Shown here piece by piece: positions 34,789 to 42,999 of a stretch of DNA of 64,000 bases. The translations under genes and the position numbers were made by a program. Numbering within the stretch: the stretch's first letter is position 1; each line of letters opens with the position of its first letter. The stretch comes from Phycisphaerales bacterium (GTDB lineage: Bacteria > Planctomycetota > Phycisphaerae > UBA1845). The stretch spans positions 1-64,000 of the forward strand of contig JABFSN010000122.1 in the NCBI GenBank assembly GCA_013140575.1. The letters are read 5' to 3'. The notes beneath the pieces were generated by a model. The model saw only the letters and a list, made by a program, of their open reading frames with translations. It ran no database searches and was not told where the DNA came from.

Positions 34789-35353
34789 GGCAGTCAATAG
34801 CCGGGGGTGTCGTCCGCGACAGCGGACGACACCCCCGGAATCATCCCCTACGCAAATACCAGCCCCAGCGGGGCGAAAGCAGGGATGGCAGGACTCGTGT
34901 TCACGGCATTGCATTACCGTAGGGCGGGTTTCACCCGCCGTCGCATGGTGCCGTTCCGCCGGGCAAACGGCGGGTGAAATCCGCCCTACCACTGAAGCCA
35001 CCGCTTGCGTGATTGGGTGATCACGACATTGCAATCGGCTGATCTGTTACGGGACTTTTTCCGACATGAACCCGCAGAAACGCAGCCGATGCCGGTGCCA
35101 CGCCCGAATGCGACAGCAACCCACGCCTCATCAATTGATCATTTCCCGCGCCCCCGTTCGATCTACGCCCATCTGCAGCACCTGCGACCATCCTCCGCGG
35201 CGGCCTTCGCCGGCACGCTTGTATTCGACCCCCCCCCCGGCTTGTCGGACACCTGGTTTTCGCCGAAACTAACCCGTGTCGCGGCAGCGGGAACGTGCGT
35301 TCGGCCGGTTCGTTCGGGCCCGCCGGGTTTTGCCCGGGAGGTGACCGCCTGCC
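34789..35353. other. Intergenic repeats and unassigned sequence
   Basis: Holds a hairpin CCGGGGGTGTCGTCCGC / GCGGACGACACCCCCGG (34803-34842), a second AGCCCCAGCGGGGC, and the paired arms GTAGGGCGGGTTTCACCC ... GAAATCCGCCCTAC at 34919-34989. From 35000 to 35353 no gene is supported; a run of nine C occurs near 35230. Confidence 0.55.
34919..34989. repeat. Inverted repeat GTAGGGCGGGTTTCACCCG ... CGGGTGAAATCCGCCCTAC
   Basis: A long perfect-looking stem with one mismatch encloses about 33 bases. The arms match those at 9026-9133 and the single arm at 20739. Confidence 0.8.
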
Positions 35354-35382
35354 TTGCGACCCGTCGGCCGATGATCTACACT
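35354..35382 (+). promoter_or_regulatory. Sigma70-type promoter of the small-lipoprotein cluster
   Basis: TTGCGA at 35354-35359 and TACACT at 35377-35382 with a 17-base spacer, about 80 bases before the first ATG. No other promoter is evident within the four-gene run. Confidence 0.45.
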
Positions 35383-35464
35383 CCGGCGAGTGACCGCGAC
35401 GCCGCGTTCGCCCCCGTGCGGTTCGGGGGCGGCCCGGAATCGTCAACCAGCGCGAGACACGACC

Positions 35465-35740
35465 ATGAAACGATCCTTGTGGCGGCGGCTGAAGGTCAAA
35501 TTGGCCATCGTCGGCGGCGCCGGCGTCCTGCTGGTCAGCCCCGACCTGGGGTGCATCTCGCTCGGATTCAGCGGGCTGGCCAGTTCCACCAACTTCTGCT
35601 TCCTGTTCAACTGCAACGAAGGGGCCATCGGCGGACTCATTGATTTCTGCGGCCCGACGCGGTTCCTCAGTTTTGTCGGCGGACCGCAAGCAGCGGCCGA
35701 CAGCCCGCTTCTCGCGGATTGCCCGGATGAACAACCGTGA
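35465..35740 (+). CDS. Small exported Cys-containing protein, gene 1 of a four-gene cluster
   Basis: A 91-residue protein; the ATG at 35465 begins MKRSLWRRLKVKLAIVGGAG. A basic start and hydrophobic segment (about residues 12-27) end at SPDLGC, a lipobox-like motif with Cys at about residue 30. The mature part (FCFLFNCNEG, LIDFCGPTRFLSF) is short, hydrophobic and has three further Cys. No family was recognised. It is the first of four closely spaced small genes with the same layout: basic start, hydrophobic helix, (L)GC or SC, short hydrophobic tail. Confidence 0.65.
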   Translation: MKRSLWRRLKVKLAIVGGAGVLLVSPDLGCISLGFSGLASSTNFCFLFNCNEGAIGGLIDFCGPTRFLSFVGGPQAAADSPLLADCPDEQP

Positions 35741-35780
35741 GCGCGGCGACAATCGTTTATCGAACGCGGAGAAATGAACC

Positions 35781-36071
35781 ATGAAGACGGAAACGCGGTC
35801 GCGAACGAAAACCATCGGGCGGGCCATTCGCATGGTGGCGGCCGGCACCATTGTTTTTCAACTGGGCCTGCTGCCCTCCTGCCGCGGACTTCTGACCGTG
35901 TTCAACCCCTGCGGCACGATCTTCGGGTTCTGCCAGCAGGAAGATCTCGACATCCTCCTTTCGGAGAACCTTCCGAATTTCGATCTCGATCCGACCTGCA
36001 CCATCCCCTTCGCCACCGGACCGGATTGTGCCGGCGGGCCCATTTGGCCGACCCCCGGACCCCGACCGTAG
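35781..36071 (+). CDS. Small exported Cys-containing protein, gene 2 of the cluster
   Basis: A 96-residue protein with a GGAG 13 bases upstream of the ATG at 35781. A basic start (MKTETRSRTKTIGRAIR) and hydrophobic segment MVAAGTIVFQLGLLPSC end in a possible lipobox (LLPSC, Cys about 34). The mature part contains FNPCGTIFGFCQQEDLDILL and a Pro-rich tail PIWPTPGPRP. It lies 40 bases after gene 1. Unknown function. Confidence 0.65.
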   Translation: MKTETRSRTKTIGRAIRMVAAGTIVFQLGLLPSCRGLLTVFNPCGTIFGFCQQEDLDILLSENLPNFDLDPTCTIPFATGPDCAGGPIWPTPGPRP

Positions 36072-36116
36072 CGGTGTCGCGGTCGGCGCGTGCGACCGTC
36101 GTTCGGATCCAGGTAA

Positions 36117-36281
36117 ATGCACGTGAATCGGCGACGACGATTTCGCTTGATCCTGACCATCCTCTGCGGTAGTACATTACCCCAGTTGGGCGGCTGCGTC
36201 GCCGCGGTCGTTCCCGCGGCGCTGGCCATCGGCGAACAGGTGTTCTTCCAGCGGCTGCTCGCGCAGCTCGGTTTGTTTTAG
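36117..36281 (+). CDS. Micro-protein with lipobox, gene 3 of the cluster
   Basis: A 54-residue frame from ATG 36117 to TAG 36281: a basic start MHVNRRRRFRLILTILCG, then LPQLGGC (lipobox, Cys about residue 27) and a hydrophobic tail with VAAVVPAALAIGEQVFF and LLAQLGLF at the end. It lies 45 bases after gene 2 and 15 bases before gene 4. Similarity in layout to gene 4 (QLGGC followed by a hydrophobic tail) supports it as real despite its size. Confidence 0.6.
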   Translation: MHVNRRRRFRLILTILCGSTLPQLGGCVAAVVPAALAIGEQVFFQRLLAQLGLF

Positions 36282-36296
36282 AATTCGGAATCAAGC

Positions 36297-36494
36297 ATGA
36301 AACACCACGTCCGTTTCCTCCGGCAGGTCACGCGGATCGGATTCGTCGCCGTCGCGGCCATGCCGTTGATGCAACTCGGCGGCTGTTCTCTGTTCCAGCC
36401 CGGGCGGATCGCGTTCATCACCGTAAACGCACTGCTGACGCCCATCTCGGAAATCATCTTCGACGTGCTCACCTCGGTGGCCGGCGCCGCCTGA
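36297..36494 (+). CDS. Micro-protein with lipobox, gene 4 of the cluster
   Basis: A 65-residue protein: MKHHVRFLRQVTRIGFVAVA, then PLMQLGGCSLFQPGRIAF with the lipobox Cys at about residue 30, and a hydrophobic tail (TVNALLTPISEIIFDVLTSV). Spacing from gene 3 is 15 bases. Genes 3 and 4 share QLGGC and appear paralogous. The hydrophobic tail after the lipid-modified Cys is unusual for a soluble lipoprotein and suggests a second membrane contact. Confidence 0.62.
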   Translation: MKHHVRFLRQVTRIGFVAVAAMPLMQLGGCSLFQPGRIAFITVNALLTPISEIIFDVLTSVAGAA

Positions 36495-36953
36495 TTCCGG
36501 AGTTGATCCCCGCCGACAATGCGTCGCCGATCAACACCGGACTGCGGCCCGATCGCTCGCCAGCCCAAAAAGAAAACACCGAACCGCCCTTTCGGGATCG
36601 GTCCGGTGCTTTCCGGAGGGGAAAAGCTCTCAGCTCATCCGATGCGTCGTGACCGGTGCGAGTCGGTTCGCGGCACAAGTGTTTTGTCCACCAATTCCGT
36701 TTTAGGTCGCGCAATGGGGCAAGACAAATCGCTTCCAACCCCGGTCGCAACTTCCGAGCGAAAACGACCGGCGGCGGCGGCGCTGCGAACTCCTTAACTA
36801 TCGGTTGATAATAAGGTTGCGATTACAAAAAAAACGGGCGAGGGAACTTGTCGAACCTTCTCAATTGCGACAAACCGCCGCCCGGTTGGCGGTTCCCGCC
36901 ACCGTTTCGGCCTGAATCGACATCTCCGAATATCCGAATATCCGGATAGATCG
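36495..36953. other. Intergenic region between the lipoprotein cluster and the EF-G-like gene
   Basis: About 460 bases. It contains a minus-strand terminator (36567-36608), an eight-A run near 36827, a hairpin AACCGCC / GGCGGTT at 36878-36899 and a short direct repeat ATATCCGAATATCC near 36931. No ORF is supported. Confidence 0.5.
36567..36608 (-). terminator. Rho-independent terminator on the minus strand
   Basis: On the minus strand CACCGGACCGATCCCGAAAG pairs with GGGCGGTTCGGTG (near-continuous stem, one bulge and one mismatch), followed by TTTTCTTTTT. It would stop transcripts from the EF-G-like gene, whose stop is about 345 bases away, or antisense into the lipoprotein cluster. Confidence 0.7.
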
Positions 36954-38978
36954 CTAATGCCCCGATTCCGCCGCCTTGGCCTTCTGGTGTTCGTCGATGA
37001 TCCGCTGTTGCACGTTGGACGGCACCTGCTCGTAATGTGACAATTCCATCACAAAACTGCCCTGGCCGCCGGAAACGCTGGACAGGCGCGAATGGTAGTC
37101 GGACATTTCCGACAATGGCACTTTGCCGTGCAGCATGGCCATCTGCCCGGGCAACATCTCCTGCCCCTCGACGCGGCCGCGGCGGGAGGCCATGTCGCCC
37201 TGCAGGTCGCCCAAGTTGGCCATGGGGGCCGTCACTTCGACGTTGACGATGGGCTCCAGGAACACGGGCTTGGCCTTCATGAACGCCTCCCTGAAGGCGC
37301 CTCGGCCGGCGATTTGAAACGCGATGTCCTTGCTGTCGACGGCGTGGGTCTTGCCGTCGGTCAACTCGACCTGCACGTCCACAATCGGATAACCGGCCAA
37401 TACGCCGTCATGGAGCTGGGCCTGAATGCCCTTGTCGACGCTGACGCGGAACGGTCCGTCGATGGCCCCGCCGAAAATCTTGTCGACGAACTCATAACCC
37501 TCGCCGCGCGGTTTGGGGTGCAGGTTGATGACCACCTTGCCGTATTGGCCGGAGCCGCCAGTTTGTTTCTTGTGGGTGTACTCCACATCGCGGGCGCTGC
37601 CGGTGATGGTCTCGCGATAGGGGATGCGCGGCGGCCGGGTTTCGACCTCGACTTTGTAGTGGGACACGAGGCGTTGCAACATGGTCCGCAGGTGCAGATC
37701 GCCGATGCCGCGGATGACCGATTCGTGCGTCGCGGCGTGGTACTCCAGGATGAAACAGGGGTCTTCCTCCATGTAGCGCTTGAACGCGGAGCCGATCTTG
37801 TCCTCATCGCCGCGGGCCTTGGGGTTGATGGCCAGCGAGAACATGGGCGTGGGCATGGGCACGGTCGCGATCCGTCCGCCGGTCTTGGTGAACACCACAT
37901 CGCCCACGTGCACATCGAGCTTGGCCAGGGCGACGATGTCGCCCGCGACGGCCTCCTGCATATCCTTCTGCTCGGCCCCGCTCATGCGGTGCAACTGACC
38001 GGGGCGCATTCCCTTGCGCTCCTTCAGCGTGCAGATGGTCACGTCGGACTTGAGCGTGCCGTGGAAGATGCGGACCAGCGCGTATTTGATGTGCGTGCGG
38101 TCGTCGCTGCCGACCTTGAAGACCAATCCGACCAGCGCCCCGGCCGGGTCGGGCTGAATCTCTTCATTCGCGCCATCCTCCGTGACCAGCACGCGCTGCT
38201 TGCCCGCGACGGGACTGGGACACAGAGATGTGACCGTGTTCAGGAATTCGCCGATCCCCACGGCGGTGCGCGATGCGGTGAACACGATGGGCATCAGTTC
38301 GCCGCGGGCGACGGCTTTGGGTGCGAACTTGGCGGCCTCGGCCTCGGCGACGTCGCCGCCCAGATAGCGCTCCATCAACGCGTCGTCGGCGCCGACGATG
38401 GCTTCGATCGCGGCCGTGCGGGCCGCGCCGACATCGCCGAAATCCGGCTCGCCCGAGCCGGTCATCACGTCGATCACGCCCTTGCCGTTGTTGGTCGGCA
38501 GATTCACCGGCAGGCACATCGCGCCGAACGACGATTGAATGCTCTCCACCACCTCCGGCAGGTTCACGTTCTCGCCGTCGATCTTGTTGACGACGAACAT
38601 GACGGCCAAGCCGTAGCCCTTGGCCCGCTCGAACATTTTGCGGGTGTTGACCTCGACGCCGGCCGTGGCGGACACGACCAGGACGGCCGTCTCCACGGCG
38701 CCCAGGGCCGGGATGGCCTGCCCGCAGAAATCGGGCGAGCCGGGGGTGTCGATGAGGTTGATTTGCGTGTCGCCGCGGTTGAAGGTGCAGATGGCCGCCT
38801 GCAGCGAACACTGCTTTTCCTTTTCCTCGGCCGTGAAGTCCAGGGCGCAGGTTCCATCGGTGATGGCGCCAAGGCGTTTGAGGAGGCCGGCTTCGAGCAG
38901 ACAGGCCTCGGCCAATGACGTTTTCCCGGCGCCGGTATGCCCGACGAACGCGATGTTACGGATGTTTTCCGGTTTCAA
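36954..38978 (-). CDS. Elongation factor G-like GTPase (EF-G paralogue)
   Basis: A 674-residue five-domain translational GTPase starting at a TTG (38978) with GGAG about 12 bases upstream. G1 is GHTGAGKT, G3 is DTPGSPDF (canonical EF-G has DTPGH, so the catalytic His is replaced by Ser), and G4 is VVNKID. Domain IV is near residues 450-580 (YTHKKQTGGSGQYGKVVI), where the family has its decoding-site loop. The C-terminus has the EF-G V domain (MASRRGRVEGQEM) and ends in AAESGH. The missing His and divergent sequence mark it as an EF-G-like protein (EF-G II class), probably not the main elongation factor. Role uncertain. Confidence 0.9.
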   Translation of the reverse strand: MKPENIRNIAFVGHTGAGKTSLAEACLLEAGLLKRLGAITDGTCALDFTAEEKEKQCSLQAAICTFNRGDTQINLIDTPGSPDFCGQAIPALGAVETAVLVVSATAGVEVNTRKMFERAKGYGLAVMFVVNKIDGENVNLPEVVESIQSSFGAMCLPVNLPTNNGKGVIDVMTGSGEPDFGDVGAARTAAIEAIVGADDALMERYLGGDVAEAEAAKFAPKAVARGELMPIVFTASRTAVGIGEFLNTVTSLCPSPVAGKQRVLVTEDGANEEIQPDPAGALVGLVFKVGSDDRTHIKYALVRIFHGTLKSDVTICTLKERKGMRPGQLHRMSGAEQKDMQEAVAGDIVALAKLDVHVGDVVFTKTGGRIATVPMPTPMFSLAINPKARGDEDKIGSAFKRYMEEDPCFILEYHAATHESVIRGIGDLHLRTMLQRLVSHYKVEVETRPPRIPYRETITGSARDVEYTHKKQTGGSGQYGKVVINLHPKPRGEGYEFVDKIFGGAIDGPFRVSVDKGIQAQLHDGVLAGYPIVDVQVELTDGKTHAVDSKDIAFQIAGRGAFREAFMKAKPVFLEPIVNVEVTAPMANLGDLQGDMASRRGRVEGQEMLPGQMAMLHGKVPLSEMSDYHSRLSSVSGGQGSFVMELSHYEQVPSNVQQRIIDEHQKAKAAESGH

Positions 38979-39533
38979 TGGGGCGATCTCCAGATACCCA
39001 CGAGACGCGCTCTACACACGCCCCATCATGGTGGGGCACTCGACCATTCACGTCGCGACGGCGTGGCCACTCGAGCGTGGACCATGCCACGCGGCGGCGC
39101 CAATTGCGATGGGATGACCGCGGGTGTTCGGCATGGCCACGCGAGCGTGGGCCATGCCACCCGACACGGAAATCGTGAAACATCCCGCACGCCGAATCGA
39201 CGCCCCCATCGCTGAAGCGATGGGGCACCCGACCGATGCCCATCGCGAGTACGATGGGCCACGCAATGACCGTCTCCCATCCCCGACAAGGGTGGGGCGC
39301 CCGGCCAATCGAACGCTACCGGGACAGAATAACGGAACGATGGGCAACGTCCAAGGGGCGAGTCGACGGTGGGGATCGTCCGTGGCGTGGTGTGTGGGTA
39401 CTCGACTCGGGATTGGCCCCGGATTCGGGTCCGGCGTTCTGATGCCCGTGCGTGATGCACGACTGGCGGGGGCCGCCTTGTGGGGGTACGCTGGCGGTGA
39501 TTCAATCATTTTACGCAATGAGGCCCGCGAATC
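38979..39533. repeat. Intergenic region with GGCATGGCCACGCGAGCGTGG hairpins
   Basis: Contains two units of the palindromic family GGCATGGCCACGCGAGCGTG (39061-39162), joined by the same linker ATTGCGATGGGATGACCGCG used in the array at 43000. A hairpin CCATCGCTGAAGCGATGG is at about 39207-39224. Long ORFs across this region on both strands are repeat artefacts. Confidence 0.65.
39061..39162. repeat. Two units of the GGCATGGCCACGCGAGCGTG palindrome family
   Basis: Both hairpins and the intervening linker match the seven-unit array at 43000-43471. The first unit is degenerate (GCGTGGCCACTCGAGCGTGG). Confidence 0.8.
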
Positions 39534-39740
39534 ATGACGCCCGACGAGCCGCGAATGGACCGCACGCACCTTTCCGTCGGGTCGCTCGACGACAACGACG
39601 CTCGCACGTATTGGCGGTCGCGGACGCCGCTGGAGCGGCTCGAGGCGTTGGAATTCCTGCGGCAGGTGATGTATGGCTACGATCCGGTTGCCGACCGACT
39701 TCAAAGAGTTCTTGAAGTTGTTGAACTCGGCGCACGCTGA
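39534..39740 (+). CDS. Small antitoxin-like protein paired with a nucleotidyltransferase
   Basis: A 68-residue protein: HLSVGSLDDNDARTYWRSRT, then PLERLEALEFLRQVMYGYDP and DRLQRVLEVVEL. This layout (YW, TPxERLEALExLRQ, YGYDP, RLQRV) is typical of the short gene preceding AbiEii-like nucleotidyltransferase genes in planctomycetes and cyanobacteria. Its end overlaps the start of the nucleotidyltransferase frame by 68 bases. The role as antitoxin is inferred from position; it looks complete. Confidence 0.7.
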   Translation: MTPDEPRMDRTHLSVGSLDDNDARTYWRSRTPLERLEALEFLRQVMYGYDPVADRLQRVLEVVELGAR

Positions 39741-39900
39741 ATACCTCGTCGTGGGGGGCTACGCCGTGGCGATTCACGGGCATCCCCGAGCCACGGGCGA
39801 TTTGGACGTCTGGGTTGCGACGACCGCCGAGAATCTGGAACGGATCGTGACGGTTTTGGAGGGATTCGGATGGTGCGCATGCCCGAGCCGGTTGCATGCT
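39673..39900 (+). pseudogene. Truncated nucleotidyltransferase (AbiEii/MNT type), N-terminal part
   Basis: The first ~65 residues read LPTDFKEFLKLLNSAHAEYL, then VVGGYAVAIHGHPRATGDLDVWV (the nucleotidyltransferase GG...DLD active-site motif) and LERIVTVLEGFGW. After that, homology is lost: the frame continues into unrelated sequence and the upstream edge of the MmeI-like gene. Intact family members are about 150-200 residues and end with an IDLL motif that is absent. The loss may have come with insertion of the MmeI-like gene. Confidence 0.72.
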
Positions 39901-39959
39901 CCAGTTGATTATCCGCGAGCGTACGGCATGATTGCAACGAATAGAGGAACACGCTGGCC

Positions 39960-42770
39960 GTGCGGGCGCAGTGCAGAGGGCCAGGCGGAGCCGAATCCTT
40001 GCAACTTTCCTGGAATGAAATCCGTCAGCGATCCGTCACGTTTGCCCGAGAATGGTCCGGCGCGACGCGGGAGCGAGCGGAGGCCCAGACCTTTTGGAAC
40101 GAATTCTTCAGCGTCTTCGGTATTCGCCGCCGAACAGTTGCCGCCTTCGAGGAGCCGGTCCGCGGCCTGACCGGGACGTTCGAATTCATCGACCTATTCT
40201 GGAAGGGTAAGCTCCTCGCCGAACACAAGTCCCGCGGCGGAAGCCTGTTGAGGGCCCATTGCCAGGCCGTCGACTACATTCAACGCCTGCACGACGACGC
40301 CCGTAGCGACGAAGTTCCGCGCTACGTCATCGTTTCGGATTTCGCGCGGATCGCCCTCCACGATCTGGAGGCAGAAGACGCGGAGCACCGTAGCATCGAA
40401 TTCGCACTTGCGGATTTTCCGAACCAAGTCCGCCATTTTGCCTTCATCGCCGGTTACGAAACCCTTCGCCTTGATGAGGAGGATCCCGCAAATTTCCGGG
40501 CGACGGAGTTGCTGGCCAACCTCCACGATCGGCTCGAGGACGGCGGCTACACCGGTCACGATCTTCAGCGATTCATGGTTCGCATCCTCTTCTGCCTCTT
40601 CGCGGAGGACACGGGTATATTCGAACCCGATATGTTCCGGCACTTCATCCTCAACCGCACGCGGGAAGACGGTTCGGACACGGGCGCACAACTGAATCGC
40701 CTCTTCGAAGTGCTCAATCAGTTGCCCGAAGTGCGCCAGGCAAATCTCGATGAGGACCTCGTCTCGCTTCCGTTCGTCAACGGTGAGCTGTTCGCCGAAC
40801 GCCTGAGCTTCGCGGACTTCAATCGCGGGATGCGAACCGCTCTTCTGGAGTGCTGCCGCTTCCGTTGGGAGAAAATCAGCCCCGCGGTCTTCGGTTCGCT
40901 CTTTCAGAACATCATGCAGCCGCGCCAGCGGCGGCAGATCGGCGCCCACTACACGTCCGAGCGCGACATCATGAAGCTCATTCGCTCGTTATTCCTCGAC
41001 GATCTGCGAACGGAGTTTGAGTCCATTCGCCGGGATCGCCGGGCGCTGGCGATGTTTCATCGACGCCTCGGCGAAATCCGCATGATCGATCCGGCCTGCG
41101 GCTGCGGCAATTTCCTCGTCATTGCGTACCGCGAGCTGCGCCGGCTGGAACTCGACGTGATCCAAGCCCGATTCGGAGACAACCCATCGGAGGGCGACAT
41201 CCGCGGCGAGGCGCGGCTCAACGTAAGCCAGTTTCACGGAATCGAGATTGAAGAATGGGCGGTGCGCATCGCGGAGGTGGCCATGTGGCTCATGGACCAC
41301 CAGATGAACGCGGAGTTGTTCGCGCGATTCGCCCAGGTAAAGGCCACGACCCCGCTTGTCCGCTCGCCCCGTACGGTGCATACCAACGCCCTTCGCATCG
41401 ACTGGAACGAAGTGCTGCCCGCGGAGCAATGCACGTACATTCTCGGCAATCCGCCGTTTGTGGGTAAGAAGGCGCGCAACCCGTCGCAGATTGCGGACAT
41501 GCAGCATGTGTTCGGCGGGAACTCCGGTTCGGGCACTTTGGATTACGTCTGCTGTTGGTATGCCATCGCCTTGAAATACATGCGCCGGAACCCGGCCGTC
41601 CGCGCCAGCTTCGTTTCGACAAACTCGATTACTCAAGGCGAACAGGCAGGCATTTTGTGGCCATTGCTCTTTGGAGGCGGTCTCTCGATTGGCTTCGCAC
41701 ATCGAACATTCGCGTGGGTGAGCGAAGCGAGAGGAGGAGCGCATGTACACGTTGTGATCATCGGGTTTTCCATCGAGGATACCGGCCCGAAATTCATCTG
41801 GGAGTACGATGCGGACCCGGAGCGCCCGGTGCGATCTCCGGTTCCTTTCATCGGACCGTACCTGGTGTCGGCCAGATCCGTTCTTCCCAATCGAACTCGC
41901 CCGATAAGCCGCGTCCCGGCAATGAAATTCGGCAACATGCCGAATGACGATGGCAATCTTCTTCTCGAGACACGGGATGCGTGCGACGAGATAGTCGAGT
42001 CCTGCCCGGAAGCCGCACCGTTCATTCGCGAGATTATCTGTGCGCGAGAATTTCTAAATGGCAAACGGCGCTGGTGTCTCTGGTTGGTCGATGCTCCACC
42101 GGCGATGATTCGCCGGTGTCTGCCGATACGGCGTCGAGTCGAGGCGGTTCGTCGTTATCGATCCGTGAGTAATAGAATGACGACGCGATCGCTCGCCGAA
42201 TCACCGGCGCTATTTGGCGAACTGCGACAGCCGACGTCGCGATACGTCCTCATCCCTCGACATAGTTCGGAGAAACGCGCATACGTTCCCATGAGTTATT
42301 TCGACGCGGATGTAATCGCTCATGACAGCTGCTTGACGCTGCCCAATGCCAGCCTGTACCACTTCGGCGTTCTTTCTTCCGCCATGCACATGGCCTGGGT
42401 TCGGCAAGTTTGTGGCCGCTTGGAATCGCGATACCGCTACTCCGCCAAACTCGTCTACAACAACTACCCTTGGCCGACGGACGTGACCGACGCACAACGG
42501 CGGCGGGTTGCGGAGCTTGGACAGGCCGTGCTCGATGCCAGATCGCAGCACCCCGACGCCACGCTGGCTGACCTGTACGATCCCGATGCCATGCCCCCGG
42601 CCCTGCGTCGAGCCCACGATCGCCTGGATCGGGCCGTGGATGCGTGCTACCGCCGCCAGCCCTTTGATTCGGAGCGACAGCGCCTTGAACACCTGTTTGA
42701 ACTCTACGAGCAGTTGGTCTCGCCGCTGGTTCCGGTAACTCGCCGTGCTCGCCCGAAGCGGCGAGCCTGA
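39960..42770 (+). CDS. MmeI-like (type IIL) fused restriction endonuclease-methyltransferase
   Basis: A 936-residue single-chain enzyme from a GTG; a TTG at 39999 (LQLSWNEIRQRSVTFAREW) matches the usual family start better. The N-terminal nuclease domain has FWNEFFSVFGI and FIDLFWKGKLLAEHKSRGG, with D78-x9-E88-x-K90, exactly the MmeI catalytic spacing. A helical connector follows. GAHYTSERDIMKLIRSLFLD precedes the methyltransferase: MIDPACGCGNFLVIAYREL (motif I) and YILGNPPFVGKKARN (motif IV, NPPF, N6-adenine). The C-terminal ~350 residues form the target-recognition region and a helical tail. All catalytic residues look intact. Such enzymes cut at a fixed distance from an asymmetric site and methylate one strand. 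It needs no partner. Confidence 0.9.
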   Translation: MRAQCRGPGGAESLQLSWNEIRQRSVTFAREWSGATRERAEAQTFWNEFFSVFGIRRRTVAAFEEPVRGLTGTFEFIDLFWKGKLLAEHKSRGGSLLRAHCQAVDYIQRLHDDARSDEVPRYVIVSDFARIALHDLEAEDAEHRSIEFALADFPNQVRHFAFIAGYETLRLDEEDPANFRATELLANLHDRLEDGGYTGHDLQRFMVRILFCLFAEDTGIFEPDMFRHFILNRTREDGSDTGAQLNRLFEVLNQLPEVRQANLDEDLVSLPFVNGELFAERLSFADFNRGMRTALLECCRFRWEKISPAVFGSLFQNIMQPRQRRQIGAHYTSERDIMKLIRSLFLDDLRTEFESIRRDRRALAMFHRRLGEIRMIDPACGCGNFLVIAYRELRRLELDVIQARFGDNPSEGDIRGEARLNVSQFHGIEIEEWAVRIAEVAMWLMDHQMNAELFARFAQVKATTPLVRSPRTVHTNALRIDWNEVLPAEQCTYILGNPPFVGKKARNPSQIADMQHVFGGNSGSGTLDYVCCWYAIALKYMRRNPAVRASFVSTNSITQGEQAGILWPLLFGGGLSIGFAHRTFAWVSEARGGAHVHVVIIGFSIEDTGPKFIWEYDADPERPVRSPVPFIGPYLVSARSVLPNRTRPISRVPAMKFGNMPNDDGNLLLETRDACDEIVESCPEAAPFIREIICAREFLNGKRRWCLWLVDAPPAMIRRCLPIRRRVEAVRRYRSVSNRMTTRSLAESPALFGELRQPTSRYVLIPRHSSEKRAYVPMSYFDADVIAHDSCLTLPNASLYHFGVLSSAMHMAWVRQVCGRLESRYRYSAKLVYNNYPWPTDVTDAQRRRVAELGQAVLDARSQHPDATLADLYDPDAMPPALRRAHDRLDRAVDACYRRQPFDSERQRLEHLFELYEQLVSPLVPVTRRARPKRRA

Positions 42771-42772
42771 AC

Positions 42773-42925
42773 ATGAGGAGAGCCGATTCGGAATTGACCG
42801 TTAGCGACAGGCGGGACACGCCGCAGGTGCCAGCGGCGGCTGCGTGGGGCGTCGCGGCGGGCGCCGTGCTGCTGGCGACGATCGGGACGCTGGGGGTTGG
42901 GCGGCGTCGGGCGCGGATGGCGTGA
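42773..42925 (+). pseudogene. Orphan C-terminal sorting-signal stub (50 codons)
   Basis: An ATG at 42773, three bases after the MmeI-like stop, opens a 50-codon frame ending in QVPAAAAWGVAAGAVLLATI followed by GVGRRRA. This is the same tripartite layout (P-x-x-x-x-W-G, hydrophobic helix, Arg cluster) as the sorting signals at 11.2-16 kb. The preceding 20 residues are charged and contain no signal peptide. It is probably the 3' remnant of a surface-protein gene, though a functional micro-protein cannot be excluded. Confidence 0.5.
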
Positions 42926-42999
42926 TCGGGCCGGCGCATGCGGCTGCGAGCGGCGTCGGTTGTCGGGCGTTTCGGAGAATCGATGGATCTCAACGACGT

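Noticed and set aside
35021-35851. 276-codon minus-strand frame across the first small lipoprotein gene
   Set aside because: No protein-like features, while the plus strand has starts, lipobox motifs and spacing typical of a gene cluster.
37092-38918. 608-codon plus-strand frame opposite the EF-G-like gene
   Set aside because: A shadow frame: the minus strand encodes all GTPase motifs. Similar mirror frames opposite yidC (19175-20710), purF (9635-10957) and the dehydrogenase (61063-62466) were also dropped.
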